Shown piece by piece: positions 52,054 through 60,807 of a stretch of 64,000 nt of DNA (positions are counted from its first letter, which is position 1; every line of letters begins with the position of its first letter). Both the position numbers and the translations under genes were made by a program. Where the stretch lies: assembly GCF_016834655.1 (NCBI RefSeq), contig NZ_JAENHP010000026.1:62001-126000 (forward strand), written 5' to 3'. Source of the DNA: Paractinoplanes ovalisporus (GTDB lineage: Bacteria; Actinomycetota; Actinomycetes; Mycobacteriales; Micromonosporaceae). Under the pieces are notes generated by a model. That model ran no database searches. It was not told where the DNA came from and saw only the letters and a list, made by a program, of their open reading frames with translations.

Positions 52054-53472
52054 ATGGAACTGGACTTCGAACGGTGTTACCGCGCCGTGGACAGCCGGGA
52101 CCAGCGCTTCGACGGCTGGTTCTGCACCGCGGTGACCAGCACCGGCATCTACTGCCGCCCGTCCTGCCCGGCGATGACCCCGAAGCGGGAGAACGTCCGC
52201 TTCTACCCGAGCGCGGCCGCCGCCCAGCGGGCCGGGTTCCGCGCCTGCAAGCGCTGCCGGCCCGACGCCGCGCCCGGTTCACCCGAGTGGGACGTGCGGG
52301 CCGACCTGGTCGGGCGGGCGATGCGGCTGATCTCCGACGGCGTGGTCGACCGCGACGGCGTGCCGGGCCTGGCGAGCCGTCTCGGCTACACCGAACGCCA
52401 CCTCAACCGGCTGCTCACCGCCGAGCTCGGCGCCGGTCCGCTGGCACTGGCCCGGGCGCAGCGCGCGCAGACCGCCCGCATCCTCATCGAGACGACCGAC
52501 CTGGGTCTGGCCGAGATCGCCTTCGCGGCCGGTTTCGGCAGCGTGCGGCAGTTCAACGACACGATTCAGGAGGTGTACGCGCAGGCGCCCGGCCGGTTGC
52601 GCGAGACGCGCCGGATCACGCACGCCGAGGCGGGCACGATCAACCTCCGGCTCGCCTACCGGTCACCGTTGCACGTCGCGTCACTGCTCGATTTCCTCGA
52701 GATCCGAGCGCTCCCAGGTGTGGAGGAGCGCACCGGAAACACGTACGGGCGCGGTCTGTCCTTGCCGCACGGAAGCGCGACCGTCTCACTCACCCCGGCC
52801 GACCGCTGGGTCTCGGCGACGCTGCGGCTCAGCGACGTGCGGGATCTCGCGCCGGCTGTGGCCCGCTGCCGCCGGCTCTTCGATCTGGACGCCGATCCCG
52901 AGGCCGTCGACGCGACGCTGGGTGCCGATCCCGCGTTCGCCGAGGCGGTCAAGATCGAGCCCGGCGTACGGGTTCCCCGCTCGGTCGACGGTTTCGAAAT
53001 GGCCGTGCGGGCGGTCGTCGGGCAGCAGGTCAGCGTGTCCGGCGCCCGCACGACGCTGGGCCGCATGATCCGTCCGTTCCGGAAGCCGGACACGCTGGTC
53101 GGATTCCCGTCAGCGGCCGAGATCGCCGCTCTGCCGGACACCGCGTTCGGCATGCCGGCGGCGCGGCGCGGGACGGTCCGGGCGCTGGCGGACGCGGTGG
53201 CCGACGGCAAGATCGATCTGAATCCGGGCGCGGACCGTGAGGAGACGGTCGCGCGCCTGACCGAGCTGCCGGGGATCGGCGCGTGGACCGCGGGTTACGT
53301 CGCCATGCGCGCGATCGGCGATCCCGACGTCTTCCTCCCCACCGACCTGGCCGTTCGCCGCGGCGCCAAGGCCCTCGGCCTGCCCGACACACCCAAGGTC
53401 CTTTCCGCGTACGCCGAGAGGTGGCGACCGTGGCGCTCCTACGCGCTCATCCGCCTGTGGAGGGCGTCCTGA
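52054..53472 (+). CDS. Ada-AlkA fusion: methylphosphotriester sensor and 3-methyladenine DNA glycosylase
   Basis: 472 residues with three parts. Residues 1-75: Ada zinc domain with Cys34, Cys38, Cys65 and Cys68 (YCRPSC and ACKRC), of which Cys34 is the methyl acceptor. About 85-185: AraC-type helix-turn-helix (PGLASRLGYTERHLNRLL and EIAFAAGFGSVRQFNDT). About 195-472: AlkA fold with the HhH motif LPGIGAWTAGYVAMRA and catalytic Asp431 in FLPTDLAVRRG. It both repairs alkylated bases and probably activates transcription of repair genes, including ogt just downstream. Confidence 0.95.
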   Translation: MELDFERCYRAVDSRDQRFDGWFCTAVTSTGIYCRPSCPAMTPKRENVRFYPSAAAAQRAGFRACKRCRPDAAPGSPEWDVRADLVGRAMRLISDGVVDRDGVPGLASRLGYTERHLNRLLTAELGAGPLALARAQRAQTARILIETTDLGLAEIAFAAGFGSVRQFNDTIQEVYAQAPGRLRETRRITHAEAGTINLRLAYRSPLHVASLLDFLEIRALPGVEERTGNTYGRGLSLPHGSATVSLTPADRWVSATLRLSDVRDLAPAVARCRRLFDLDADPEAVDATLGADPAFAEAVKIEPGVRVPRSVDGFEMAVRAVVGQQVSVSGARTTLGRMIRPFRKPDTLVGFPSAAEIAALPDTAFGMPAARRGTVRALADAVADGKIDLNPGADREETVARLTELPGIGAWTAGYVAMRAIGDPDVFLPTDLAVRRGAKALGLPDTPKVLSAYAERWRPWRSYALIRLWRAS

Positions 53473-53551
53473 GTTATCCACAGGCTCACAAGATCTTTCC
53501 CGTGGCGGCTCGGAAGGGGCCAAGCTGTGGACCGACCCCCTGGAGGACATC

Positions 53552-54052
53552 ATGATGAAGTACCGCACCCTCGACACCGCCGCCGGCCCGTTCACCCTGG
53601 TCGTGAACCGTGTGGGCGCCGTGCGCGCGGCCGGTTTCACACCCGATGTGAACGATCTGCTCCCGCTCATCCATCCGCTCCTGAGCGGCCGGGCCGAACC
53701 GGCCGACGACGTGGGACCGGCGGCCGGCCTCATCCGGTCCTATTTCGACGGTGATCGCACGGCGCTCGACTCCGTCGAGGTCGAGCAGCACAGCAGCGGC
53801 GAGTTCATGCGCTACGCGTGGAAGGTCATGCGCGACATCAAACCGGGCTCCCCGGTGACCTACACCGAGTTCGCCCGGCTCAGCGGCCGCCCGGCCGCGG
53901 TGCGGGGTGCGGCCTCGGCCTGCGCGCGCAACCCGGTCGCGCTCATCACGCCGTGCCACCGGGTGCTGCGCACCGACGGGTCTCTCGGCGGCTACCGCTG
54001 GGGCCTGCCGGTCAAGCGACTTCTGCTCGACTTCGAAGAGGCGGCTTCTTAA
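53552..54052 (+). CDS. ogt: Methylated-DNA--protein-cysteine S-methyltransferase
   Basis: 166 residues. The active site is ALITPCHRVLRTDGSLGGYRWG with Cys135, preceded by the HTH arginine-finger region PVTYTEFARLSGRPAAVRGAASACARNPVA. It transfers the methyl from O6-methylguanine to itself. ATG at 53552 or 53555, after GGAGGACATC. Follows ada-alkA by 79 bases in the same direction, forming an alkylation-repair pair. Length matches the single-domain Ogt form. Confidence 0.94.
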   Translation: MMKYRTLDTAAGPFTLVVNRVGAVRAAGFTPDVNDLLPLIHPLLSGRAEPADDVGPAAGLIRSYFDGDRTALDSVEVEQHSSGEFMRYAWKVMRDIKPGSPVTYTEFARLSGRPAAVRGAASACARNPVALITPCHRVLRTDGSLGGYRWGLPVKRLLLDFEEAAS

Positions 54053-54092
54053 TGACAGGTCGAATGCCGCGGGCCGCTCTAGCATTCAGGCC

Positions 54093-56630
54093 ATGACTGA
54101 TACGGGAACGACCGGGCGCGCCGGTCTCCCCGAGCGGCCGTCGCTCGACGGCCTCGAGGACAAGTGGGCGCGCACCTGGCAGGAGGAGGGCACGTATAAG
54201 TTCGACCGCTCGAAGGAGCGGTCGGACGTATACGCGATCGACACGCCTCCGCCGACCGTATCGGGCGAGCTGCACATGGGCCACGTCTTCTCCTACACGC
54301 ACACCGACACGGTCGCCCGGTTCCAGCGGATGCGGGGCAAGGCCGTCTTCTATCCGATGGGCTGGGACGACAACGGCCTGCCGACCGAGCGGCGGGTCCA
54401 GGTCGTCTACGGCGTCCGCTGTGACCCGGCGCTGCCCTACGACCCGTCGTGGGAGCCGCCGGCCACTCCCCCGAAGCAGGCGGTCGCGATCTCGCGGCGC
54501 AACTTCGTCGAGCTGTGCGGGCGGCTGACCACCGAGGACGAGAAGGCGTTCGAGGCGCTGTGGCGGCGGCTCGGGCTGTCGGTCGACTGGTCCATGACCT
54601 ACACGACGATCGGGCGGCGGTCGCAGGCCGTCTCGCAGCGCGCCTTCCTCAACAACCTGGCGCGCGGCGAGGCATACACGGCCGAGGCCCCCACGCTGTG
54701 GGACATCGGTTTCCGCACCGCGGTCGCGCAGGCCGAACTGGAAGACCGGGAACGGCCCGGCGCCTATCACCGGCTGCGCTTCCACGGTCCCGACGGCCCG
54801 GTCGAGGTCGACACGACCCGGCCCGAGCTGCTGCCGGCCTGCGTCGCGCTCGTCCACCACCCGGGCGACGAACGCTACGAGGGACTGACCACGGTCCGCA
54901 CGCCGTATTTCGACGTCGAGGTCCCCGTCCTGGCCCATCCGATGGCCGCGAAGGACAAGGGCACCGGCATCGCGATGGTCTGCACGTTCGGCGACATCAC
55001 CGACGTCACGTGGTGGCGCGACCTGCGACTGGAGACGCGGGTCGTGATCGGGCGCGACGGCCGTTTCCTGCCCGAACACCCCGAGGGGGTCTCCGACGCG
55101 GCCTACCGCGACTTCGCGGGCCTGACCGTCAACGCGGCCCGGCGCGAGATCGTCCGGATCCTCACCGAGACCGGTGACCTGCTGGGCGAGCCGAAGCCGA
55201 TCACGCATCCGGTCAAGTTCTACGAGCGGGGCGACTCACCGCTCGAGATCGTCACCAGCCGGCAGTGGTTCTTCCGCAACGGCGGCCGCGACGAGCGGAT
55301 CCGCGAAAAGATGATCGAGCGCGGGCGTGAGCTGCGCTGGTTCCCCGAGCACATGCGACACCGCTACGAGCACTGGGTCAACGGCCTGACCGGCGACTGG
55401 CTGGTCAGCCGGCAGCGCTTCTTCGGCGTGCCGATCCCGATCTGGTACCGGCTCGACGACGCTGGCGAGCCGGATTACGACAACCTTCTCATACCGGACG
55501 AATCATCGTTGCCGGTTGACCCCTCCTCGGAGTGTCCGCCCGGCTTCGACGAGTCCCAGCGTGACGTCCCGGGTGGCTTCACGGCCGACCCCGACGTCAT
55601 GGACACCTGGGCCACGTCATCGCTGACCCCGCAGATCGTCGGCGGCTGGCACGACGATCACGACCTGTTCCGCCGGGTCTTCCCGATGGACCACCGGCCT
55701 CAGGCCCACGAGATCATCCGCACCTGGTTGTTCTCCACCGTCCTGCGGGCCGACCTCGAGAACGACGTCCTGCCCTGGAAGTCGGCCGTCCTCTCGGGCT
55801 GGATCCTCGACCCCGACCGCAAGAAGATGGCGAAGTCCAAGGGCAACGTCGTCACGCCGGTGGCCCTGCTCGAGCAGAACGGCTCCGACGCGGTGCGCTA
55901 CTGGGCGGCCAACGGGCGGCCCGGCGCCGACCTGGCCTTCGACCCGGCCCAGATCAAGGTCGGGCGGCGGCTGGCGACCAAGCTGCTCAACGCGTCGAAG
56001 TTCGCGCTCGGGCTGGGCGCGGCCGAGGCGCTGCGGCAGCCGGTGACCGAGCCGCTCGACCGGGCGATGCTGACCCGTCTGGCGGCGGTGGTCACCACGG
56101 CGACCGAGGCGTTCGACCGGTACGACCAGACCGACGCGCTGCAGGCGACCGAGGCGTTCTTCTGGACGTTCTGCGACGACTACATCGAGCTGGTCAAGGA
56201 ACGGGCGTACGCCTCGGGGCCGGCGGCCGACTCGGCGCGGGCGGCGCTCGCGGCGGGGCTGTCGGTGCTGTTGCGGTTGTTCGCGCCGTTCCTGCCGTAC
56301 GTCACCGAGGAGGTCTGGTCGTGGTGGCGCTACGGCTCGGTCCACCAGGCGACCTGGCCGACGCCGTACGAGCTGACCCGGGTCGCCGGTGAGGGTGACG
56401 CCGGCCTGCTCGACCTGGCTGGGGAGGCACTGCGGCAGGTCCGGCGGGCCAAGTCGGACCGGAAGCTGTCGATGAAGGCCGACGTGCCGCTGGCCGAGGC
56501 GCTGGGGCCGGCCGAGCTGCTCGAGCGGCTGGCGCTGGTCGAGGGCGACCTCAAGTCGGCCGGGCGGATAGCGAAGCTCGACACGCTGCCCGGCCGCACG
56601 CCCGAGCTCGTGATCGCCTGCGCCTTCTGA
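54093..56630 (+). CDS. valS: Valine--tRNA ligase
   Basis: 845-residue class Ia synthetase. The HIGH motif is HMGH at 61-64 and the KMSKS motif is KMAKSKGN near 580. The editing CP1 domain holds DTTRPELLPACVALVHHP, and GFRTAVAQAELEDRE is in its start. The anticodon-binding helical domain follows 650. The protein ends at GRTPELVIACAF and lacks the carboxy-terminal coiled coil of about 65 residues found in E. coli-type ValS, so it belongs to the shorter lineage seen in archaea and some actinobacteria. TAGCAT lies seven bases before the ATG. Confidence 0.93.
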   Translation: MTDTGTTGRAGLPERPSLDGLEDKWARTWQEEGTYKFDRSKERSDVYAIDTPPPTVSGELHMGHVFSYTHTDTVARFQRMRGKAVFYPMGWDDNGLPTERRVQVVYGVRCDPALPYDPSWEPPATPPKQAVAISRRNFVELCGRLTTEDEKAFEALWRRLGLSVDWSMTYTTIGRRSQAVSQRAFLNNLARGEAYTAEAPTLWDIGFRTAVAQAELEDRERPGAYHRLRFHGPDGPVEVDTTRPELLPACVALVHHPGDERYEGLTTVRTPYFDVEVPVLAHPMAAKDKGTGIAMVCTFGDITDVTWWRDLRLETRVVIGRDGRFLPEHPEGVSDAAYRDFAGLTVNAARREIVRILTETGDLLGEPKPITHPVKFYERGDSPLEIVTSRQWFFRNGGRDERIREKMIERGRELRWFPEHMRHRYEHWVNGLTGDWLVSRQRFFGVPIPIWYRLDDAGEPDYDNLLIPDESSLPVDPSSECPPGFDESQRDVPGGFTADPDVMDTWATSSLTPQIVGGWHDDHDLFRRVFPMDHRPQAHEIIRTWLFSTVLRADLENDVLPWKSAVLSGWILDPDRKKMAKSKGNVVTPVALLEQNGSDAVRYWAANGRPGADLAFDPAQIKVGRRLATKLLNASKFALGLGAAEALRQPVTEPLDRAMLTRLAAVVTTATEAFDRYDQTDALQATEAFFWTFCDDYIELVKERAYASGPAADSARAALAAGLSVLLRLFAPFLPYVTEEVWSWWRYGSVHQATWPTPYELTRVAGEGDAGLLDLAGEALRQVRRAKSDRKLSMKADVPLAEALGPAELLERLALVEGDLKSAGRIAKLDTLPGRTPELVIACAF

Positions 56631-56700
56631 CCACGACGGGGCCGCGCTCGACGGGGCCGGCGCTGCCGCCGGTCTCCGCTCGGGCGGAGGCCCCGACCGC

Positions 56701-56829
56701 CCGCGGCTGAGTTCCGGTCACGGGCTCCGCGGCCGAGCTTCGATCACGGGCCCGCGGCCGAGCTTCGGTTGCGGACTCCGCGGCTGAGCTTCGATCACGG
56801 GCTCTGCGGCTGAGTTCTGCTCACGGGTC
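56701..56829. repeat. 26-bp tandem repeat, five copies
   Basis: Five consecutive units of 25-26 bases begin near 56701, 56727, 56753, 56778 and 56804. Each opens CCGCGGCTGAG or CCGCGGCCGAG and closes TCACGGGCT or a variant. The array fills the gap between valS and the next gene (56631-56882) and ends 54 bases before its start. No hairpin with long arms is formed by a unit. Confidence 0.82.
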
Positions 56830-56882
56830 CCGGCTCTGGCGAAACGCCGGAGCGGGGGCCCGCGGCAGGGCAGCATGAAGGC

Positions 56883-57464
56883 ATGCCGATCGCGCCCGAG
56901 CAGGTCGAGGCGCCCGCCCGCGACGCCGTGCTGTTCCGGTCGTCGCCGGTGCGGACGTTCTTGGCGCTCTTTCTGTTGCTGATGCTGTCGTTCGCGCTGG
57001 TGTCACCGGTCGTCGCGCTGCTGGGTGAGGGCGGCGCCGGCAACCGGTGGTGGCAGACCGCGGCCCAGGCCGCCGTGGTGGCGGCGCTCGCGGCCGGCGC
57101 GTACGCCTATTCGACCCGGGGCTCGTTGCGGACCTGGGTCCGGGTCTCATCGGGCGGCCTGGAACTGGCCGCGCAGGACAGCGACCCGATCCTGCTCGCC
57201 TGGACGGACATCAGGCACGTCACCGTGCGGCGGGAGGGCTTCCGGAACCTGCTCGAGGTGACCCCGGTCGACATGGACCGGGTGCATCCGGTGCAGGGCG
57301 AGGAGGCCGGGCCGCCGGCGCTGGCCGAGACGCCGGACGGGCAGTCGTTCACGGCCGACCTCAGCGAGGTGTGGCCGAGCCCGCGACGCCTGCGCCGCGA
57401 GCTGGCCAGATATCTCCCGGCCGACGACCCCACCGCGGACGACCTCGCAGCCGACACGAACTGA
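56883..57464 (+). CDS. Membrane protein with PH-like cytoplasmic domain
   Basis: 193 residues. Two membrane helices (about 24-49 and 60-79), then a beta-rich soluble domain beginning RVSSGGLELAAQDSDPILLAWTDIRHVTV, which looks like the bacterial PH fold, and an acidic carboxy tail. No enzymatic motif. ATG at 56883 follows a stretch with GAAGG. Convergent with the gene at 57728; the gap holds a 20-bp repeat array. Function unknown. Confidence 0.72.
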   Translation: MPIAPEQVEAPARDAVLFRSSPVRTFLALFLLLMLSFALVSPVVALLGEGGAGNRWWQTAAQAAVVAALAAGAYAYSTRGSLRTWVRVSSGGLELAAQDSDPILLAWTDIRHVTVRREGFRNLLEVTPVDMDRVHPVQGEEAGPPALAETPDGQSFTADLSEVWPSPRRLRRELARYLPADDPTADDLAADTN

Positions 57465-57520
57465 CCGCCACGCCGAGCCACGACCCGGCGCCGCATCAGA
57501 CGGCTCGGCCGCGGCGCAGG

Positions 57521-57676
57521 ACCAAGGCCGTCAACGCAAGACCAAGGCCGTCAACGCACGACCAAGGCCGTCAACGCACGACCAAGGCCGTCAACGCACG
57601 ACCAAGGCCGTCAACGCACGACCAAGGCCGTCAACGCACGACCAAGGCCGTCGGCGCAGGACCAAGGCCGTATCGG
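57521..57676. repeat. 20-bp tandem repeat, seven full copies plus a partial
   Basis: The unit ACCAAGGCCGTCAACGCACG is repeated at exact 20-base steps from 57521 to 57660. Copies 2-6 are identical except at the last base pair, copy 7 differs at four positions, and a partial copy continues to about 57676. This near-perfect array lies between two convergent genes. It is not a CRISPR, since no unique spacers separate the units. Confidence 0.92.
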
Positions 57677-57727
57677 AGGGCTCAGGCCGCATCCGGGAAG
57701 AGGGCCGAGTCAGCGGCCGGCGGCGCG

Positions 57728-58480
57728 TCAGAAGTCGAAGTCGCCGCCGAAATCGCCACCGAAGTCGCTGCCGCCCATGTCGCCCATGTCGCCGCCGCCC
57801 ATGTCGCTGCCGTCGCCGCCGAAGTCTTGCGCGGCCTCGGAATAGCCGTCGGAGAAGCCGTCGCCGTAGCCCATGTCACCGAAGCCGGGCGAGAGCAGCG
57901 CGTCGAAGATCAGCATGCCGCCGAGCACACCGGCGCCGGCGCCGAGCGCGGTCTTCCAGACCGGAGTCGAATACCACCCTGCGGGCACCGGACGGCCCTG
58001 CACGCGGCCGCCGGGGTAGTAGTAAGGCGTGTCGGCGCCCGGCTGCGGGCCGGCCTTGTAGTGGTGGCCCTGCACGTTGACCTCGCGCTCCTTGGTCAAC
58101 TGGCCCGCGCCCTGAGCCGCGGCGAGCGCCGGCAGGTCGGGGCCGGCGTCGAGGCCCATGGCGAGCCGCGCCGCCCGCACATATTGCAGGCCCTCGAGCG
58201 CCGATTCCCGGGCCAGCTCGAACTGCTTCACGGTGTTGGCCTGCTGCAACTGGCCGCCGGCGGCGTTGTAACGCTCACCGGCGTCGGACAGCGCCTGACG
58301 GCCGGCCGCGTCTTCCGCCTGCAGGGTCATCAGCTGACCGCCGAGACGCTCGTACCACCGCTGGGCCTCGGCGCGCGCGTCTTCCAGCCGGGTCTGCTGC
58401 GACGCGGCGCCGTTGCGACGGACCAGGAGAACCACGAGGAGGACGACAATGACGATGCCAAGAATCAGCAACACGCTCAT
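57728..58480 (-). CDS. Secreted/membrane-anchored protein with Gly/Asp/Phe-rich tail
   Basis: 250 residues. One amino-terminal membrane helix (MSVLLILGIVIVVLLVVLLV), a helical region of about 80 residues (ARAEAQRWYERLGGQLMTLQ), and a second hydrophobic segment (about 180-200). The tail of about 45 residues consists of repeats such as DMGGGDMGD, GGSDFGGDFGGDF. ATG at 58480, six bases after TACCGT, so leaderless expression is likely; the frame to 58501 lacks a site. Such tails suggest surface display or aggregation, but the function is unknown. Confidence 0.72.
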   Translation of the reverse strand: MSVLLILGIVIVVLLVVLLVRRNGAASQQTRLEDARAEAQRWYERLGGQLMTLQAEDAAGRQALSDAGERYNAAGGQLQQANTVKQFELARESALEGLQYVRAARLAMGLDAGPDLPALAAAQGAGQLTKEREVNVQGHHYKAGPQPGADTPYYYPGGRVQGRPVPAGWYSTPVWKTALGAGAGVLGGMLIFDALLSPGFGDMGYGDGFSDGYSEAAQDFGGDGSDMGGGDMGDMGGSDFGGDFGGDFDF

Positions 58481-58486
58481 GTTCCA

Positions 58487-58492
58487 ACGGTA
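58487..58492 (-). promoter_or_regulatory. Probable -10 box of a leaderless message
   Basis: TACCGT on the minus strand matches TANNNT and lies six bases before the ATG at 58480. Confidence 0.42.
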
Positions 58493-58534
58493 CCTGCGCA
58501 TTTCCCGCGCCCACGGTCTGGCAGGCTCCGTAAT

Positions 58535-59686
58535 GTGACTGTTTCGACGCTCGTCGTAGTGCTTGTCTGCTTGGCCACCGGTGGCGCCCTCGGCTGGCTC
58601 GCCGCCCGGCTGCGGGCGGCGGCCGACATAGCTCGGCTCGAAGCCACCGTGCAGGCCCGCGCCGACGGCGAGGAGAGGCTCGAGCAGTCGTTACGCGGAC
58701 TGACCTACGAGGCCACTGCGCAGTCCCAGGAAGCGGTCGCCCGAGCCGTCGCGCCGTTGCACGAAACCCTGCGGCGGTACGAAGAAAGGGTCGCTGAGCT
58801 GGAGCGGGAGCGCGTCGACGCCTACGCCGAACTACGCGAGCAGGTCCGCACCATGAGCACGGTCTCGGGCGAGTTGCGTACCGAGACCAAGCAGCTTGTG
58901 TCGGCCCTGCGGACGCCCCAGGTGCGCGGTCGCTGGGGTGAGCACCAGCTCCGGCGCATCGTGGAGGCGGCCGGCCTGCTGGAACACTGTGACTTTGCTG
59001 AGCAGGTCACGGCGGCAACCGACAATTCCGGCGTACGCCCCGATCTGGTGGTCCGGTTGCACGGCGGCCGCAGCGTGGTCGTCGACGCCAAGGCGCCCCT
59101 GGAGGCCTACCTGTCGGCGCTGGAGGCCCGTGACGAACGCACCCGCGACGGCTTCCTCGACCAGCACGCCCGCCACCTGCGCGCACACGTCGACTCGCTG
59201 GCGGCCAAGGAGTACTGGACCGCGTTCGACTCGGCGCCCGACTTCGTGGTGCTGTTCCTGCCGGCCGACCCGTTCCTCGACGCGGCGCTGCGCCACGACC
59301 CGACCGTGATGGAGCACTCGTTCCGCCGCAACGTCGTGCTGGCCACCCCGGCCACGCTGATCGCGATGCTGCGAACCGTGGCCTTCTCGTGGCGTCAGGA
59401 GGAGCTGGCCCGCAACGCGGTCGAGGTGCACAGCCTGGCCCGCGAGCTTTACGCCCGGCTGGCCACGCTCGGCGACCACGTGGGCAAGCTCGGCGCTTCC
59501 CTGGGCGGGGCCGTCACGGCGTACAACCGGGCGGTCGGCTCTTTGGAATCGCGCGTGCTGGTCAGCGCGCGCAAGCTGGCCGAGATGGGCGTCTCCGACG
59601 ACGACATCCCCACACCAACTCAACTTGAGGTGGCCCCCAGGCAACCCCAAGCGCCAGAACTGCTGGACCCAAGCGGTTCAAAATGA
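58535..59686 (+). CDS. rmuC: DNA recombination protein RmuC
   Basis: 383 residues: an amino-terminal membrane helix (about 3-22), a coiled coil (about 25-115, LETVQARADGEERLEQ-type heptads), and the RmuC nuclease-like domain from about 120. That domain contains LRTPQVRGRWGEHQLRRIVE, RPDLVVRLHGGRSVVVDAKAPLEAY with Asp and Lys of a PD-(D/E)xK-like core, and PATLIAMLRTVAFSWRQEE. RmuC limits inversions between short inverted repeats, notable given the repeats here. GTG start at 58535 after GGCAGG. The frame runs open far upstream by chance. Confidence 0.92.
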   Translation: MTVSTLVVVLVCLATGGALGWLAARLRAAADIARLEATVQARADGEERLEQSLRGLTYEATAQSQEAVARAVAPLHETLRRYEERVAELERERVDAYAELREQVRTMSTVSGELRTETKQLVSALRTPQVRGRWGEHQLRRIVEAAGLLEHCDFAEQVTAATDNSGVRPDLVVRLHGGRSVVVDAKAPLEAYLSALEARDERTRDGFLDQHARHLRAHVDSLAAKEYWTAFDSAPDFVVLFLPADPFLDAALRHDPTVMEHSFRRNVVLATPATLIAMLRTVAFSWRQEELARNAVEVHSLARELYARLATLGDHVGKLGASLGGAVTAYNRAVGSLESRVLVSARKLAEMGVSDDDIPTPTQLEVAPRQPQAPELLDPSGSK

Positions 59687-59722
59687 CACGTAGGCGCCCC
59701 GAACCCCGCTAACGGCCGAACC

Positions 59723-59753
59723 GCAATAGCCCCGTCGATGAGCGGGCTATTGC
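59723..59753. terminator. Bidirectional hairpin between rmuC and ispH
   Basis: Perfect ten-base arms GCAATAGCCC and GGGCTATTGC enclose an eleven-base loop. It lies 37 bases after the rmuC stop and contains the ispH stop codon in one arm, so it can end both convergent transcripts. No long U tract on either side. Confidence 0.72.
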
Positions 59754-60733
59754 TTGCGGAGCGAAGCGGAGCCAGAAAGCTGAGCCTTCATGTCTCGGCG
59801 CAGCTCCTGCGGCAGCGAGAAGGTGAGGCGCTCCTCGGCCGTCGTGAACTCGGTGACCTCGCCGAAGCCGCGCTCGGCCAGGAACGCCAGCACCTCCATG
59901 ACCAGGTCGTCGGGGACGCTGGCCCCGGACGAGACGCCGACCGTGGTGGCGCCCTCCAACCACTCCTCCTGGATCTCGGAGGCGTAGTCGACCAGGTGAC
60001 CGGCGCGGGCGCCGGCGCTGAGCGCGACCTCGACCAGCCGTACGGAATTGGAGGAATTGGTCGAGCCGACGACGATCACGACGTCGCACTCGGGCGCGAT
60101 CTCTTTGACCACGTGCTGACGGTTCGACGTGGCGTAGCAGATGTCGTCGCTCGGAGGCGACTGCAGCAGCGGCAGGCGGGTCTTGAGCCGGGCCACCGTC
60201 TCCATCGTCTCGTCGACCGAGAGCGTGGTCTGCGACAGCCAGACAACCTTGGACGGGTCGCGCACGACGACCTGGTCGACCGCGTCGGGGCCGTCGACGA
60301 GCTGGATGTGCGCGGGGGCCTCGCCGGAGGTGCCGATGACCTCTTCGTGACCCTCGTGGCCGATGAGCAGGATGTCGTAGTCGTCCTTGGCGAAGCGCTT
60401 GGCCTCGTGGTGCACCTTCGTCACCAGCGGGCAGGTGGCGTCGATCGCCTTGAGGTTGCGTTCCTTGGCCTGCTCGTGCACCTCGGGGGCGACGCCGTGG
60501 GCCGAGAAGACCACGGTCGAGCCCTCGGGGACCTCTTCGTTCTCTTCCACGAAGATCGCGCCGAGGCCTTCCAGCGTGTTGACCACGTGTTTGTTGTGCA
60601 CGATCTGCTTGCGCACATAGACCGGGGCGCCGTAGAGCTTCAGCGCTTCCTCGACGGTCTGCACGGCACGGTCGACGCCCGCGCAGTAACCGCGCGGCTT
60701 GGCCAGCAACACACGCTTCCTCGGTTCGCTCAC
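59747..60733 (-). CDS. ispH: 4-hydroxy-3-methylbut-2-enyl diphosphate reductase (IspH/LytB)
   Basis: 328-residue iron-sulfur enzyme producing IPP and DMAPP in the last step of the MEP isoprenoid pathway. The cluster cysteines are Cys17 (RGYCAGVDRAV), Cys101 (DATCPLVTKVH) and Cys199 (DDICYATSNRQ); the proton-relay glutamate is Glu131 in GHEEVIGT. GTG at 60733 with TACCAT exactly six bases upstream; the longer frame to 60787 is unlikely. Convergent with rmuC. Cytoplasmic. Confidence 0.95.
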   Translation of the reverse strand: MSEPRKRVLLAKPRGYCAGVDRAVQTVEEALKLYGAPVYVRKQIVHNKHVVNTLEGLGAIFVEENEEVPEGSTVVFSAHGVAPEVHEQAKERNLKAIDATCPLVTKVHHEAKRFAKDDYDILLIGHEGHEEVIGTSGEAPAHIQLVDGPDAVDQVVVRDPSKVVWLSQTTLSVDETMETVARLKTRLPLLQSPPSDDICYATSNRQHVVKEIAPECDVVIVVGSTNSSNSVRLVEVALSAGARAGHLVDYASEIQEEWLEGATTVGVSSGASVPDDLVMEVLAFLAERGFGEVTEFTTAEERLTFSLPQELRRDMKAQLSGSASLRKQ

Positions 60734-60739
60734 CCGGCC

Positions 60740-60745
60740 ATGGTA
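60740..60745 (-). promoter_or_regulatory. Probable -10 box of a leaderless ispH message
   Basis: TACCAT on the minus strand matches TANNNT, six bases before the GTG at 60733, with no ribosome site between. Confidence 0.45.
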
Positions 60746-60807
60746 CGTGGATCTCCCGAACGCACACCGGGCTGCGATCAGCGCCACAGGGGCGGGATAC
60801 TCCTCGG

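Noticed and set aside
57521..57676. Possible CRISPR array
   Set aside because: Units are contiguous 20-mers without spacers, and no cas genes are present.
57047..58534. Open frame running from the PH-like gene through the 20-bp repeats into rmuC
   Set aside because: RmuC homology begins only at the membrane helix after 58535; the upstream part encodes repeat-derived sequence and antisense of the 57728 gene.
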